Assembly (NCBI RefSeq): GCF_947501405.1
Contig: NZ_CANMVK010000001.1
Location: 930,001 to 994,000, forward strand
Length of the DNA: 64,000 nucleotides
Origin: an uncultured Hoeflea sp.
GTDB lineage: Bacteria > Pseudomonadota > Alphaproteobacteria > Rhizobiales > Rhizobiaceae
Reading direction: 5' to 3'
Each line of letters begins with the position of its first letter. Within the stretch, counting starts at the first letter, position 1. This document shows positions 9,279 to 18,496 of the stretch, in pieces. The notes beneath the pieces are model-generated. The model did not search any database. It was not told the origin of the DNA and saw only the letters and a program-made list of their open reading frames with translations. Position numbers and translations under genes: made by a program.

Positions 9279-10091
9279 TTACCGAAGTCGGGCGATGAAC
9301 AAATGCCCGGGGATTGGCGCGCCCTGTTCGTGGCGTACGGTGATGTCGCCGGCTTCCAGAGTTTCGAAGCCGCAGGCAGTCAGCGTCTCGCGCACATAGG
9401 CTTGCCGATGCGCGAAACGCTGATAGGCGCCGACGGTGTAGGGTTTGCCTGCGAACTCGGTCTCCGGCAGGGTTTCGCTTGAAAAGCAGAACAATGCGCC
9501 CGGGCTGGCATTTCTGGCTGCACCGGTAAACAATGGCTCGAGCGCGCCCAGATAGGGCAGCACGTCGGTGGCGGCGATCAGGTCGAAGGCCTCGTCGTCA
9601 TTGTCGTCGAGATAATCGATTGCGTCAGCCACATAGAGCGTGTCGTAGAGACCCTTCTCATGGGCGATTTCGACCATGTTTTCGGCCAGATCTATGCCGG
9701 TGGCGTCATCGGCCATGTCTTCCAGCGCGCTGCCGGTGAGGCCGGTTCCGCAGCCCAGATCGAGCAACCGGTCGAAGCTGGTATGGCCGAGTTCGATCAA
9801 CCGCTGCCTGAGCAACATCGGCACATGATAGCCCAGATCCTCGACCAGCACCTTGTCGAACACATCGGCATGCTGGTCGAACAGGGTGGCGACATAGGCT
9901 TCGGGCGCGCGCTCCGGCACCGCGCCGCGCTTGATCGAGGCAAGCCGCACTGCGGCGCCGCCATGATCGTCGGGATCGAGCACCAGCACTTCGGCATAGG
10001 CCTTTGCCGCGGCGTCGTGATCGCCGGATTTTTCGAGCTTGAGCGCGCGGTTGTAAGCCTCCGCCAGGGCGTCGTCTTCAGTCTTGGCCAT
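9279..10091 (-). CDS. TPR-containing class I SAM-dependent methyltransferase
   Basis: 270 residues from the ATG at 10091, chosen because GGAGG lies 6 bases upstream; the frame stays open to 10169. Residues 1-45 form a TPR-like helical pair (ALAEAYNRALKLEKSGDHD, then AYAEVLVLDPDD). Residues about 80-270 are a methyltransferase domain with motif I DLGCGTGLTG and the acidic loop GIDLAENM. This two-part protein is common in Alphaproteobacteria and annotated only as a methyltransferase. The substrate is unknown. It is downstream of the amino-acid permease genes on the same strand, with 94 bases between. Confidence 0.87.
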   Translation of the reverse strand: MAKTEDDALAEAYNRALKLEKSGDHDAAAKAYAEVLVLDPDDHGGAAVRLASIKRGAVPERAPEAYVATLFDQHADVFDKVLVEDLGYHVPMLLRQRLIELGHTSFDRLLDLGCGTGLTGSALEDMADDATGIDLAENMVEIAHEKGLYDTLYVADAIDYLDDNDDEAFDLIAATDVLPYLGALEPLFTGAARNASPGALFCFSSETLPETEFAGKPYTVGAYQRFAHRQAYVRETLTACGFETLEAGDITVRHEQGAPIPGHLFIARLR

Positions 10092-10185
10092 ACCGGCCTC
10101 CGTTTCGGGTGAACTTGCGCCGGTATCGGCCAAAGCGGGCCCAGGCGCAAGCCCGGATTGGCGTCTCATGCCTGGTCGGGGAGGG

Positions 10186-11016
10186 TCAGCGTTTGAGGTG
10201 ACGGGTCAGCCGGTGTTCGAGCCATTGCCAGACGTTTCTGAGTGTCTCGACAATGATGAGATAGAACACCGCCGCCCAGATATAGGTCTGGAAGTCGAAG
10301 GTGCGGGAATAGGCGCGGCGGGTCTCGCCCATCAGATCGAACACGGTGACAATGGCGACGATGGCCGACCCCTTGATCATCAGGATGATCTCGTTGCCGT
10401 AGGGCCTCAGCGCGACGATCATCGCCTGGGGCAGGATGATCTTGTAAAATGCCTGAAGCCGGGTGAGGCCCAGAGCCGCCGCGCCCTCATGCTGACCGCG
10501 CGCCACACTCTCGATTGCGCCACGCAGGATTTCGGCCTGATAGGCTGCGGTGTTGAGAGTGAATGCGAACAGCGCGCAATTCCAGGCGTCGCGAAAAAAC
10601 ACCCAGAGCCCGATTGCCTGGAGCTCCTCGCGGAAGCCGCCGAAGCCATAATAGATCAGGAACAGTTGGGCGATCAGCGGCGTACCGCGGAAGAAATAGA
10701 CATAGCCATAGGCCAGCGACGACAAAAGCCTGTTGGACGACATCCGGCCGAAAGCGATGGGCACCGACAGCACGGCGCCCAGGGTGATCGAAATCCCCAC
10801 CAGCGTCAGTGTCGTCATAAGCCCGGAGAGATACTTCGGCGCATATGTGGCGACCTTGTCCGGGCTCCAGGCGGCAAACAACCACAGCACCAGGGCTACG
10901 CCGCCGATGATCCACAGGCTCAGAAGTATGGCGCCCGTTACTCGCGTCTTGGTCCATCTCCGCAGCGCTTCCGGCGGGGCGGGTTGCGGCGGGATCAGCT
11001 CGGCTACAGCACTCAT
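10186..11016 (-). CDS. Polar amino-acid ABC transporter permease (HisM type)
   Basis: 276 residues from the ATG at 11016, which overlaps the stop of the upstream permease by 4 bases (ATGA). About five to six membrane segments are seen. The transport-system loop EGAAALGLTRLQAFYKIILPQ is the EAA motif that contacts the ATPase. It resembles permeases of the histidine/arginine/octopine family (OccM, HisM). With the gene at 11013-11813 it would form the inner-membrane channel for the binding protein at 11915-12709. No ATP-binding gene lies in this operon. Confidence 0.9.
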   Translation of the reverse strand: MSAVAELIPPQPAPPEALRRWTKTRVTGAILLSLWIIGGVALVLWLFAAWSPDKVATYAPKYLSGLMTTLTLVGISITLGAVLSVPIAFGRMSSNRLLSSLAYGYVYFFRGTPLIAQLFLIYYGFGGFREELQAIGLWVFFRDAWNCALFAFTLNTAAYQAEILRGAIESVARGQHEGAAALGLTRLQAFYKIILPQAMIVALRPYGNEIILMIKGSAIVAIVTVFDLMGETRRAYSRTFDFQTYIWAAVFYLIIVETLRNVWQWLEHRLTRHLKR

Positions 11017-11813
11017 CGGCTCACTCCCGAGCGACGGACGCGGGTTTCGATTTTGGAAAAGACGATCGATGACGCCATGGCCAGCGCCAGGAACAACAGA
11101 CAGGCGATGCCATAGAAGTAGAAGGCTTCCTTCGTGACCTTGGCCGCAATCCCGGTCTGGCGCAGCGTGTCGCCCAACCCGATCACCGAAATCAGCGCTG
11201 TGTCCTTGATCAGGATCATCCACAGATTGCCAAGGCCGGGCAGGGCGATGCGCACAAGCTGCGGCAGGATAATCAGCCGCATGGTCTTGCCGGGCCTGAG
11301 GCCGAGCGCGTGGCCGGCCTCATACTGACCGGCCGGAATGGCCTTGAAGGCTGACGACAGCACCTCCGACGCATAGGATGAAAACACCAGCGAAAGCGCG
11401 ATCGTGCCCGCAACAAAGGAATTGATATCGAAACCGCTCTCGAACCCCAGCGCCAGGGCGATTTCCCGGACTGCGATCTGAAGTCCGAAATAGATCATGA
11501 AGATGGTCAGCAGTTCGGGCAGGCCGCGAAAGATGGTGGTGTAGATATTGGCCGAGGCCCTGAGTGAGCGAACCTCGCTTTGCTGTGCCAGGGCCAGAAA
11601 CAGCCCGATGGTCAGCCCGATCGGCAGGCTGCACAGCGCCAGCGTGATGGTGACGAAGAATCCGCGTGCCACCTCGTCGCCCCAACCGGTGTCGCCACAT
11701 GAAAGCAGCGAATTCTCCGGCAACAGGTTGAGGAAACCCACCGGGCCGCAAAACGGATCGAATAAGGATATCAGCGTATAGAGCTGCCCTCCCAGCGATG
11801 CGGTCGGTTCCAT
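11013..11813 (-). CDS. Polar amino-acid ABC transporter permease (HisQ type)
   Basis: 266 residues. Several membrane segments are present, and the EAA loop is EAGHALGLRPGKTMRLIILPQL. It resembles HisQ/OccQ/ArtQ permeases for basic amino acids or opines. The first 35 residues before the first membrane helix, with LFDPFCGPVGFLN and a GDTGWGDEV block, form a periplasmic lead that is typical of the rhizobial subgroup. The gene is separated from the binding-protein gene by 101 bases containing a terminator-like hairpin, which would let the binding protein be made in excess. Confidence 0.9.
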   Translation of the reverse strand: MEPTASLGGQLYTLISLFDPFCGPVGFLNLLPENSLLSCGDTGWGDEVARGFFVTITLALCSLPIGLTIGLFLALAQQSEVRSLRASANIYTTIFRGLPELLTIFMIYFGLQIAVREIALALGFESGFDINSFVAGTIALSLVFSSYASEVLSSAFKAIPAGQYEAGHALGLRPGKTMRLIILPQLVRIALPGLGNLWMILIKDTALISVIGLGDTLRQTGIAAKVTKEAFYFYGIACLLFLALAMASSIVFSKIETRVRRSGVSR

Positions 11814-11858
11814 GCATTCCCCTGTATCCAGCCGTGTTGATCACGGTCTTGGTGTAAA

Positions 11859-11886
11859 AAACGGCGGGCGAAACCTCGCCCGCCGC
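11859..11886 (-). terminator. Intra-operon terminator after the binding-protein gene
   Basis: On the minus strand an 8-bp perfect stem (GGCGGGCG / CGCCCGCC, 6-base loop) is followed directly by six T residues. It lies about 30 bases past the binding-protein stop and 46 bases before the first permease start. This is the usual position of an attenuating terminator that raises the ratio of binding protein to permease. Confidence 0.8.
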
Positions 11887-11914
11887 TCTTTGGCTCTACC
11901 GGTTCATGGCGAAC

Positions 11915-12709
11915 TTATTCGCCATAGACATCAACGTCAAAATACTTGTCGTTGATCTCCTTGTAGGTGCCGTTTGCGCGGATGGCGACGATGGCGTCGT
12001 TGAACATGTCGCGCAGCTCGGTTTCGCCTTTACGGATGGCGATGCCGGCGCCTTCGCCGTTGATCACCGGATCAGGCGTCAACGTACCGAGGATCTTGCA
12101 GCACGCGCCGTCTTCGGTTTCGAGCCATTCGCCAAGCACGATCACGTCGTCGATCACCGCGTCGATGCGGCCGTTGGCGATGTCGAGCTTGTACTCGTCC
12201 GGAGTCGGGTAAAGCTTCAGCTCAGCCGAACCAAGCTTTTCCTCGGCATAGTTGGAGTGGGTGGTCGACGATTGTGCCCCCAGCGCTTTTCCGGCCAGAG
12301 CGGCGTCGGTCGCTTCCGCGATGTCGCTGTCCTTCGGCACGGCAATCGCCGGCGGGGTGTTGTAGTACTTGTTGGAAAAGTCGACCTTCTCCTTGCGCTC
12401 GTCGGTGATCGACATCGACGCGATGATGGCGTCAAACTTGCCTGCGATCAGCGCAGGGATGATACCGTCCCAATCCTGGGTGACGAACTCGCATTCGACC
12501 TTCATCTCGGTGCACAACGCCTTGGCGATATCGATGTCGAAGCCGACCAGGCTGCCATCGGATTCGAGATTATTGAAGGGCGGGTAGGCGCCTTCTGTGC
12601 CGATCATGACTTTTTTCATGCCGCCATGGCTGTCGGCATGAGCCGCGCCCATGGAAACGGCCAGTGCAAAAGCCGATACGGCCAGGGTGATACGCTTGGA
12701 AATACGCAT
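11915..12709 (-). CDS. Polar amino-acid ABC transporter substrate-binding protein
   Basis: 264 residues from the ATG at 12709, which begins a Sec signal peptide (MRISKRITLAVSAFALAVSM, cleavage near AHA). The mature protein has the SBP_bac_3 pattern: IGTEGAYPPFN, then GFDIDIAKALC, then DWDGIIPALIAGKFDAI, then MSITDERKEKVDFS. It is closest in style to lysine/arginine/ornithine/histidine binding proteins; the exact ligand is undetermined. Periplasmic. It is the first gene of the transporter operon and lies 176 bases downstream of mobA. Confidence 0.92.
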   Translation of the reverse strand: MRISKRITLAVSAFALAVSMGAAHADSHGGMKKVMIGTEGAYPPFNNLESDGSLVGFDIDIAKALCTEMKVECEFVTQDWDGIIPALIAGKFDAIIASMSITDERKEKVDFSNKYYNTPPAIAVPKDSDIAEATDAALAGKALGAQSSTTHSNYAEEKLGSAELKLYPTPDEYKLDIANGRIDAVIDDVIVLGEWLETEDGACCKILGTLTPDPVINGEGAGIAIRKGETELRDMFNDAIVAIRANGTYKEINDKYFDVDVYGE

Positions 12710-12885
12710 AGGTGTCCTCTCTGTTGGCGGGATTGCGGCTTGTTGCCGCCGCATTCCTTGCTGTCGCGGGTGGCGTCCACCGCGCTGGCGGCGATACTCC
12801 CACTGTTTTGACGAGGATTGCAACCAAAAATCTGAGTTGACGCAAATCCCATGCAGGTAAGCGCAAGCGCCGGTTCCGGCGGACC

Positions 12886-13488
12886 TTACGTCCCAGCCAG
12901 CAGACGCTCGGCGCGGTCGAGATCCTCGGGTGAATTGACGTTCAAAAACGGATCGACGCCGTTGATGAGGGGGAAGTCCACGTCTTGCGCGCCCATTCGC
13001 CTGAGGCAGGCGGCCATGCTCAGATCTTCGCTGCGCGACAGATGATCGGCCAGGTCGTCCGCCAGCCTCGCGGGCCAAAGGCCAACCACCGGGTGACGCC
13101 GGCCAAGAGACACCGCGACACGCGTTATGCCGAGATCGGGATCGCGCCTCACCAGCCGGTCCTTGAGGTCAAGAGGCAAGAAGGGTGTGTCGGCGGGTGC
13201 GACCAGTACGTGGCTTGCATCGCGTTCCTGCGCCAGGTGCATCAGCGCATGGATGCCGGCCAGCGGGCCTTGCTGGCCGCTGATCCGGTCGGCTATCACT
13301 TCTAGACCAAACTCCGAAAATCGCTCCGGTGCGCCATTGGCGTTGATGACAACATCGTCGACCTGCGGAGCGAGGCGGGCGATCACATGGGCGATCAGCG
13401 GCCTGCCCGCCAACGGCGCCAGCGGTTTGTCGAGGCCGGGCATGCGGCGGCCGCGCCCGCCGGCAAGAATGCCGCCGAGGATCCGCAT
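12886..13488 (-). CDS. mobA: Molybdenum cofactor guanylyltransferase
   Basis: 200 residues. The nucleotidyltransferase signature GGILAGGRGRRMPGLDKPLA is at the N terminus, followed by QGPLAGIHALMHLA and the metal-binding APADTPFLPLDL. MobA attaches GMP to molybdopterin to give the bis-MGD cofactor used by DMSO-reductase-family enzymes, including NarG encoded about 22 kb away in this window. The start codon shares one base with the stop of the upstream exporter gene (TGATG), so the two are translationally coupled. I see no mobB nearby. Confidence 0.93.
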   Translation of the reverse strand: MRILGGILAGGRGRRMPGLDKPLAPLAGRPLIAHVIARLAPQVDDVVINANGAPERFSEFGLEVIADRISGQQGPLAGIHALMHLAQERDASHVLVAPADTPFLPLDLKDRLVRRDPDLGITRVAVSLGRRHPVVGLWPARLADDLADHLSRSEDLSMAACLRRMGAQDVDFPLINGVDPFLNVNSPEDLDRAERLLAGT

Positions 13489-14720
13489 CAGGCTTGCCCG
13501 GTTTCGGTCGGCGCCGGGTTCGCAAGGCTGCGTTCGACCTTGATGACATAGAGCGTGGCCAGTATGCCCAGGCAGCAGGAAGCAAGCATGACTGCGATCA
13601 GCGGATAGGGGCCGGTGTCGTGCGACAGGATGGCGCCGGCCAGTGCCGACAGGGCCGCACCGCCGCCGATCATCATCGCTCCGCCGAGGCCCGAGGCGGA
13701 GCCCGCCAGGTGCGGGCGTACACTGACAATGCCGGCATTGGCGCTGGGCAGGGTGACGCCGTTGCCCAAGCCTACAAAGAAGATCGGCCCAAAGAAGGAC
13801 AGCGGGTGCCACAGCCCTGCCAAAAACAACGCAAGTGTGAGCGTCATTCCGAGTGTGGCAATGATGCAGCCGGTGATCATCATGCGGTTGACACCGATCT
13901 GCCTGGCGAAGCGGCCTGACAGATAATTTCCGGCCATGTAGCCAAGGGCTATGAAGACGAAATAGAACCCGAGCTCGCTGGGTTTCATGCCCAGCATCTC
14001 GGTGGCCACGAAGGGGCCGCCGCCGAGAAAGGAAAAGAAGGCTCCCGAGGCGAAGGTGGCGGTCAGCGTGTAGCCCCAGAATCTTCGCGAGCGAACCAGT
14101 TCCGGATAGGCGCCGAACTGGGCCAGCATGCTGGCTGAGCGGTTGTGGTTGGTTTCGCCCAGATCGGCCCAGGCGAGACAAAAGGTCCCAAGTCCGAAGA
14201 CAAACAGCAAAACGAAGGTCGATTGCCAGCCGAAGACCTCGTCCATTACGCCGCCCAGCGCCGGACCGATCATCGGCGCAAGTGTCATGCCCATGGTGAC
14301 ATAGCCGATCATCGAGGCGGCCTGATCGGTGTCGACCATGTCGCGGACGATAGCGCGCGACAGCACCATGCCCGACACGACACTGGCCTGAACCATGCGG
14401 ATTATCAGAAAACTTTCGACCGTCGGCGCCAAGGGGGCCAGTGCGGTGGCAACCAGGAAGATTGCCAGGCTCGCCAGCATCACCGGGCGGCGGCCGTAAC
14501 GGTCCGAAAGCGGCCCGATGACCAGTTGCAGGAGACCGGTGAAGGCGAGATAGCCCGACACGGCGAGCTGAACCAATGCGTAGTCCGCCTGGTAAAAAGC
14601 GGCGATGCCGGGCAGCGACGGCAGAAACAGGTTCATGTTCAAGGCGCTAAGGCCCGAGATCGTCACCAGGGTGACGATATGCGGTGGCGCTGAGCGGTTG
14701 AGAAATGCGGTGCGGGTCAT
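13488..14720 (-). CDS. Bcr/CflA-family multidrug efflux MFS transporter
   Basis: 410 residues from the ATG at 14720 (MTRTAFLNRS); an upstream in-frame start at 14873 gives an unlikely charged leader. Twelve membrane segments are visible, with the MFS loop GPLSDRYGRRPVML between helices 2 and 3 and the helix-5 motif MIGPALGGVM of drug/proton antiporters of the 12-TM Bcr/CflA group. The substrate is unknown. It overlaps mobA by one base, an arrangement with no obvious functional logic. Confidence 0.9.
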   Translation of the reverse strand: MTRTAFLNRSAPPHIVTLVTISGLSALNMNLFLPSLPGIAAFYQADYALVQLAVSGYLAFTGLLQLVIGPLSDRYGRRPVMLASLAIFLVATALAPLAPTVESFLIIRMVQASVVSGMVLSRAIVRDMVDTDQAASMIGYVTMGMTLAPMIGPALGGVMDEVFGWQSTFVLLFVFGLGTFCLAWADLGETNHNRSASMLAQFGAYPELVRSRRFWGYTLTATFASGAFFSFLGGGPFVATEMLGMKPSELGFYFVFIALGYMAGNYLSGRFARQIGVNRMMITGCIIATLGMTLTLALFLAGLWHPLSFFGPIFFVGLGNGVTLPSANAGIVSVRPHLAGSASGLGGAMMIGGGAALSALAGAILSHDTGPYPLIAVMLASCCLGILATLYVIKVERSLANPAPTETGQA

Positions 14721-14917
14721 CGCGTCTGTTTTGTGCCGAGGCGGCTCGCGATGCAAATGTTTTCCGCGCCTGAACGCGAAGTTCGCGCTGTGGTTTTTTG
14801 AACTCTCGCGCGGCCGGATATAGTCATTACCCGGCTTTGTACCATGAAGAATACGATTATTTATTTGTTTCACCCCAAAAATTGAGGGATACTATATTTC
14901 CGAGCAGTGCATCATGT

Positions 14918-14924
14918 GGGGAGG
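14918..14924 (+). promoter_or_regulatory. Ribosome binding site deciding a GTG start
   Basis: GGGGAGG placed 7 bases before the GTG at 14932. It is the main reason for calling the small gene at 14932-15141, and for preferring that start over the ATGs at 14914 and 14956. Confidence 0.5.
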
Positions 14925-14931
14925 CCATCCG

Positions 14932-15141
14932 GTGTCGAAAGGTAAGACTGGCGATATGTGTCCGTTCTGCAATGCGCCTTGGGGTGGTTGCGCTCATGCG
15001 TTGTGGCTTGAGGAATGGGAGGCGGTTGCGCTGAAATATGAAGCGGCGCCGGAGACCACCGGCTGGCGCGCGGACGATGCGGCCAGCGCTTCCGACCAGT
15101 CTGTGAAAAAACCTGACGGGGAAACCCCGCCCACCCGCTGA
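14932..15141 (+). CDS. Small Cys/His-containing hypothetical protein
   Basis: 69 residues if read from the GTG at 14932, which has a strong GGGGAGG ribosome binding site 7 bases upstream. The core is CPFCNAPWGGCAHALW, a CxxC-x5-C-x-H arrangement that could bind a metal, followed by an acidic helix (LEEWEAVALKYEAA) and a polar tail. I do not recognise the family. It stands alone on the plus strand between two minus-strand transporter genes. Its coding nature rests on the ribosome binding site and the ordered cysteine motif, so it remains tentative. Confidence 0.5.
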   Translation: MSKGKTGDMCPFCNAPWGGCAHALWLEEWEAVALKYEAAPETTGWRADDAASASDQSVKKPDGETPPTR

Positions 15142-15157
15142 TCGTGTGTCGCAAAAA

Positions 15158-16066
15158 TCAGGGTGAATGCCGGGGCGGGGCGCGGCTTGCCGGTTTCTGG
15201 CTGCTTTTGATGCGCTCGCGGTAGAGTGTGTAAATCCCCGAAGCAATGACGATGGCGCCACCGATAATCATGAACAGATCGGGGATTTCGCCAAACAGCA
15301 GGAACCCCAGAAGCACAGCCCACAAAAAGCTGGTGTAGCGAAACGGTGCGATGAATGAAATCTCGCCCTCGCGCATGGCCATGATGATGAACTGATAGCC
15401 CACCAGCAGCAGGCAAGCGGCGACGGCAATCTGGCCCAATTGCAGCGCATTGACGGGTCGCCAGCCACCCATTGCAGGGATCAGCAGCAGGCCGGCGACC
15501 GCGACGCTTGCGGCGGTAACCGTGGATAGAAACAATGAGGGAATGGCGGGATCGACCTTGCGGGTCGCGATGTCGCGGGCCGAGGCGAAGATCACCGTTC
15601 CAACGATCATCAACGCATAGGGGGAGAACCCTTCAAGCCCGGGCCGAATGATGATCAAAACGCCGATAAATCCCGCCAGAATTGCCAGCCAGCGCCGCCA
15701 ACCGACCGGTTCGGCCAGAAACAACGCCGCACCCATGGTCACCGCCAACGGCAACGCCTGCAGAATCGCCGAGGCGTTGGCCAGCGGCACATTGGCAAGC
15801 CCGATCAGGAAGGTCAGCGTCCCTCCCACCTCGCCGCCGATCCGCAGCGCCACCCATGGATTGCGCAAATTGCGCAGTGGCCTTAACGCGCTGCGGTGGC
15901 GGGCAAGCAAATAGATCAGCAGTGTGGCGATGACGCCGCGCAGAAACATCACCTGGGCCACGGACAGTTCACCTGTCAGCAGCTTGACGATCGAATCGTT
16001 GAACGTGAACCCGGCCATCGACAGGGACATGAACAGCGCGCCACGAAGGTTGGGAGACAAAGCCAT
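15158..16066 (-). CDS. EamA/DMT-family transporter
   Basis: 302 residues forming ten membrane segments, arranged as two EamA repeats. The first starts at GALFMSLSMAGFTFNDSIVK; the second starts near FSPYALMIVGTVIFASARDI. The inner loop AEPVGWRRWLAILAGFIGVL and the mirrored LFGEIPDLFMIIGGAIVIAS are typical of the drug/metabolite exporter family. Substrate not predictable. The polar tail after the last helix is short. Single gene, with 302 bases of non-coding DNA before it. Confidence 0.9.
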   Translation of the reverse strand: MALSPNLRGALFMSLSMAGFTFNDSIVKLLTGELSVAQVMFLRGVIATLLIYLLARHRSALRPLRNLRNPWVALRIGGEVGGTLTFLIGLANVPLANASAILQALPLAVTMGAALFLAEPVGWRRWLAILAGFIGVLIIIRPGLEGFSPYALMIVGTVIFASARDIATRKVDPAIPSLFLSTVTAASVAVAGLLLIPAMGGWRPVNALQLGQIAVAACLLLVGYQFIIMAMREGEISFIAPFRYTSFLWAVLLGFLLFGEIPDLFMIIGGAIVIASGIYTLYRERIKSSQKPASRAPPRHSP

Positions 16067-16368
16067 CGAAAGATCCGGGAGACAGTTCGTGCGGAATGCC
16101 GGACTGAGCTATACCCGTACCACCTCCAGGCAGTCCAAAACAGCCAGATCTGAGCGGCGATCGATCACCATTGTTGATCAATGCCGCGGTGGCGGCGGCG
16201 CGGCAATCGCAGTTCGCCCGCCATTTGCCGGCATAGGTGCCATGATCGACATTGCCGCGATCACTTCCTCGAAAATCATTGTGGTCGCCGCATCGGCCGG
16301 TAACCGACGATGGTTTTTCCGGTCGGCTGGCATCCCGGCGATTGTGTGCCGGGGTGAACCGCTGAGAG
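16067..16368. other. Non-coding gap between the EamA gene and moaA
   Basis: 302 bases without a convincing gene. It must hold the promoter of the EamA gene near 16067-16150. Near the moaA stop there is a 6-bp hairpin (CCCGGC at 16334, GCCGGG at 16348) that may help end the moaA transcript, but no T-run follows it on the minus strand. I see no repeat or RNA gene. Confidence 0.5.
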
Positions 16369-17388
16369 TTACCCGCCGGTGACACTCATGTGCCGGGCCA
16401 CGGCTGGTTGCCGGGTGGTGCGGTCGATGATGAAATCGTGGCCCTTGGGCTTGCGGGTGATGGCCTCATCAATGGCCTGCGCGAGCAGTTCGTTGCCTTC
16501 GGATGCGCGAAGCGGGGCGCGCAAATCGGCGGCGTCGTTCTGGCCGAGGCACATATAGAGTGTGCCGGTGCAGGTGAGCCGCACACGGTTGCAGCTTTCG
16601 CAGAAATTGTGGGTCAGCGGGGTAATGAAACCGAGCTTGCCGCCGGTCTCGGAGACTGTCACATAGCGCGCCGGGCCGCCGGTGCGGAACGGGATATCCT
16701 CGAGCGTGAAGCGCTGTTCGAGTTCGGAGCGGAGCTGCGACAGCGGCAAATACTGGTCGGTGCGGTCCTCGTCGATCTCGCCCATCGGCATGGTTTCGAT
16801 CACCGTCATGTCCATGCCTTGACCGTGGGCCCATTTCAGCATCTCGGGGATTTCTGCGCCGTTGAAGTCCTTGAGCGCCACGGCGTTGATCTTGATGCTC
16901 AGCCCGGCTGCCTGCGCCGCCTTGACGCCTTCAAGCACCTTGGCAAGGTCGCCCCAACGGGTGATGGCGCGGAACTTGTCGGGGTCGAGAGTGTCTATCG
17001 AGACGTTGATGCGGCGGACGCCGCAATCAAACAGCTCGGAGGCAAAGCGTGTGAGCTGCGAGCCGTTGGTGGTCAGCGTCAATTCGTCCATGCGGCCGGC
17101 TTCGACATGGCGGCCGAGCTGGCGGATCAGTTGCATGATGTTCTTGCGCACCAGTGGCTCGCCGCCGGTGAGCCGGATCTTGCGCACACCCTTGTCCACA
17201 AACACAGCGCACAGCCGTTCGAGCTCTTCGAGCGTAAGCAGGTCCTTCTTGGGAAGGAAGGTCATGTTTTCCGCCATGCAATAGGTGCAGCGGAAATCGC
17301 AGCGATCTGTTACCGACACCCGCAGATAATTGACCGTACGTCCGAACGGGTCGATCATCGGCGGAGTCGAATGCGTAGTGGTGTTCAT
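16369..17388 (-). CDS. moaA: GTP 3',8-cyclase, molybdenum cofactor biosynthesis
   Basis: 339 residues from the ATG at 17388, with AAAGGACAGG just upstream. It is a radical-SAM enzyme with the N-terminal cluster motif CDFRCTYC (Cys30, 34, 37), the SAM-binding GGEPLVRK, a second C-terminal cluster motif [19 protein letters not shown], and the C-terminal Gly-Gly (SVTGG) required for activity in MoaA. It converts GTP to 3',8-cyclo-7,8-dihydro-GTP, the first step of molybdopterin synthesis. The partner moaC is not in the window. It is divergent from the DUF971 gene. Confidence 0.96.
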   Translation of the reverse strand: MNTTTHSTPPMIDPFGRTVNYLRVSVTDRCDFRCTYCMAENMTFLPKKDLLTLEELERLCAVFVDKGVRKIRLTGGEPLVRKNIMQLIRQLGRHVEAGRMDELTLTTNGSQLTRFASELFDCGVRRINVSIDTLDPDKFRAITRWGDLAKVLEGVKAAQAAGLSIKINAVALKDFNGAEIPEMLKWAHGQGMDMTVIETMPMGEIDEDRTDQYLPLSQLRSELEQRFTLEDIPFRTGGPARYVTVSETGGKLGFITPLTHNFCESCNRVRLTCTGTLYMCLGQNDAADLRAPLRASEGNELLAQAIDEAITRKPKGHDFIIDRTTRQPAVARHMSVTGG

Positions 17389-17547
17389 CGATACCTGTCC
17401 TTTGGCTATCACACCCAATGTCGTGGTCCGCCGGGCCCGCGTCAAGTCACGCGATTGCGACCAAATCAGACATTTCGTCACGGATGGGTTGTTCGGGCCC
17501 GTGTAACTCCATAAATCGGTCGCAATGACAGTCTTGAGGGCGCAGCG

Positions 17548-17916
17548 ATGAGCGAACACGAAACGGCTTGGCCGAGCGAATTGCGGGTCTCACCCGACCG
17601 CAAACTGCTGACGGTGAAGTTTACCGACGGGCGGAGCTTCGAGATCGAGGCGGAGTTGCTCAGGGTGCGTTCGCCATCGGCAGAAGTGCAGGGTCATTCG
17701 CCCGAACAGCGCGTCACGGTTGGCGGCAAGGCGGATGTGACCATCGCCAAGGTGCTGCCCGTGGGCAACTACGCCGTGCGGCTGGCCTTTAACGACGGCC
17801 ATGACACGGGTATCTTCACCTGGAGTTTCCTGTCGGAACTGGGCACCCGCAAACAGGACGCATGGGCGGAATACACCGCCGAGCTTGCGGACAAGGGCAT
17901 GTCGCGGCAGGCATGA
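17548..17916 (+). CDS. DUF971 domain protein
   Basis: 122 residues. The sequence has the DUF971 (gamma-butyrobetaine-hydroxylase-like N-terminal) pattern: [22 protein letters not shown], then [16 protein letters not shown], then [21 protein letters not shown]. Small stand-alone members occur near iron-sulfur and molybdenum genes in many Proteobacteria, and moaA is divergently placed 159 bases away. Function unproven. It converges with the MarR gene. Confidence 0.88.
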   Translation: MSEHETAWPSELRVSPDRKLLTVKFTDGRSFEIEAELLRVRSPSAEVQGHSPEQRVTVGGKADVTIAKVLPVGNYAVRLAFNDGHDTGIFTWSFLSELGTRKQDAWAEYTAELADKGMSRQA

Positions 17917-17944
17917 GCGTCGGCGGATTTGAATTCTCTGATCG

Positions 17945-18451
17945 TCATCGGTCTTGATCTTCGAGGTTCTCACCTTGTTCGGCGACCGGCGTGACATCAC
18001 CTGACGAAGTCAGCTCTCGAATCATCCGGGTCATCACGCCGCCCACCAGATTGCATTCTTCAACGGTTGCGGTTTTCATGGTCCGGTCGATCAGCGCGGA
18101 TTGAATGGCGATGGCCTCTTCAGTGAGGCTGACGCCTTCCTCAGTCAGTTCAAGCCTTAACACACGGCGATCCTGCGGGTCGCCGCGCCGGATGAGCAAG
18201 CCGCGCTTTTCCATTTGCGGCAGCAGCATCGACAGGTTTGATCGGCCCACCAGCAACTTGTCGGCCAGGTCCTGCTGGGAAATGCCCGGCGTCCGGTACA
18301 GGTTGATCAAAATGTCGAGATGCGGCGGCTTGATATCAAGCGGCTGCAGTTGTCTTGCCAGTGTCTGCCCCATCACATGGCAGGCGCGAGCCACAGCCAC
18401 CCAATTGCGAAATCGCGGATTGTCCCAGGGAAGGGCTTGCTTTTTGTTCAT
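17945..18451 (-). CDS. MarR-family transcriptional regulator
   Basis: 168 residues from the ATG at 18451. The winged HTH is seen in PPHLDILINLYRTPGISQQDLADKLLVGRSNLSMLLPQMEKRG followed by the wing RRGDPQDRRVLRLELTEEG, with the DRR motif typical of MarR proteins. It is divergent from a hydrolase/flavoprotein operon across only 45 bases that contain an inverted repeat, so it most likely represses itself and that operon. The ligand is unknown. Confidence 0.92.
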   Translation of the reverse strand: MNKKQALPWDNPRFRNWVAVARACHVMGQTLARQLQPLDIKPPHLDILINLYRTPGISQQDLADKLLVGRSNLSMLLPQMEKRGLLIRRGDPQDRRVLRLELTEEGVSLTEEAIAIQSALIDRTMKTATVEECNLVGGVMTRMIRELTSSGDVTPVAEQGENLEDQDR

Positions 18452-18453
18452 CG

Positions 18454-18479
18454 TTGTACAATTCTGTTCATAGTTGAAC
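18454..18479. promoter_or_regulatory. Candidate MarR operator in a divergent promoter
   Basis: The 45-base gap between the MarR gene and the hydrolase gene holds the palindrome TTGTACAA (18454-18461) and the inverted repeat GTTCA-TAGT-TGAAC (18466-18479). MarR proteins usually bind such palindromes between themselves and their target. Assignment is by position and symmetry only. Confidence 0.55.
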
Positions 18480-18496
18480 CAATTAGGAGTTCCACT

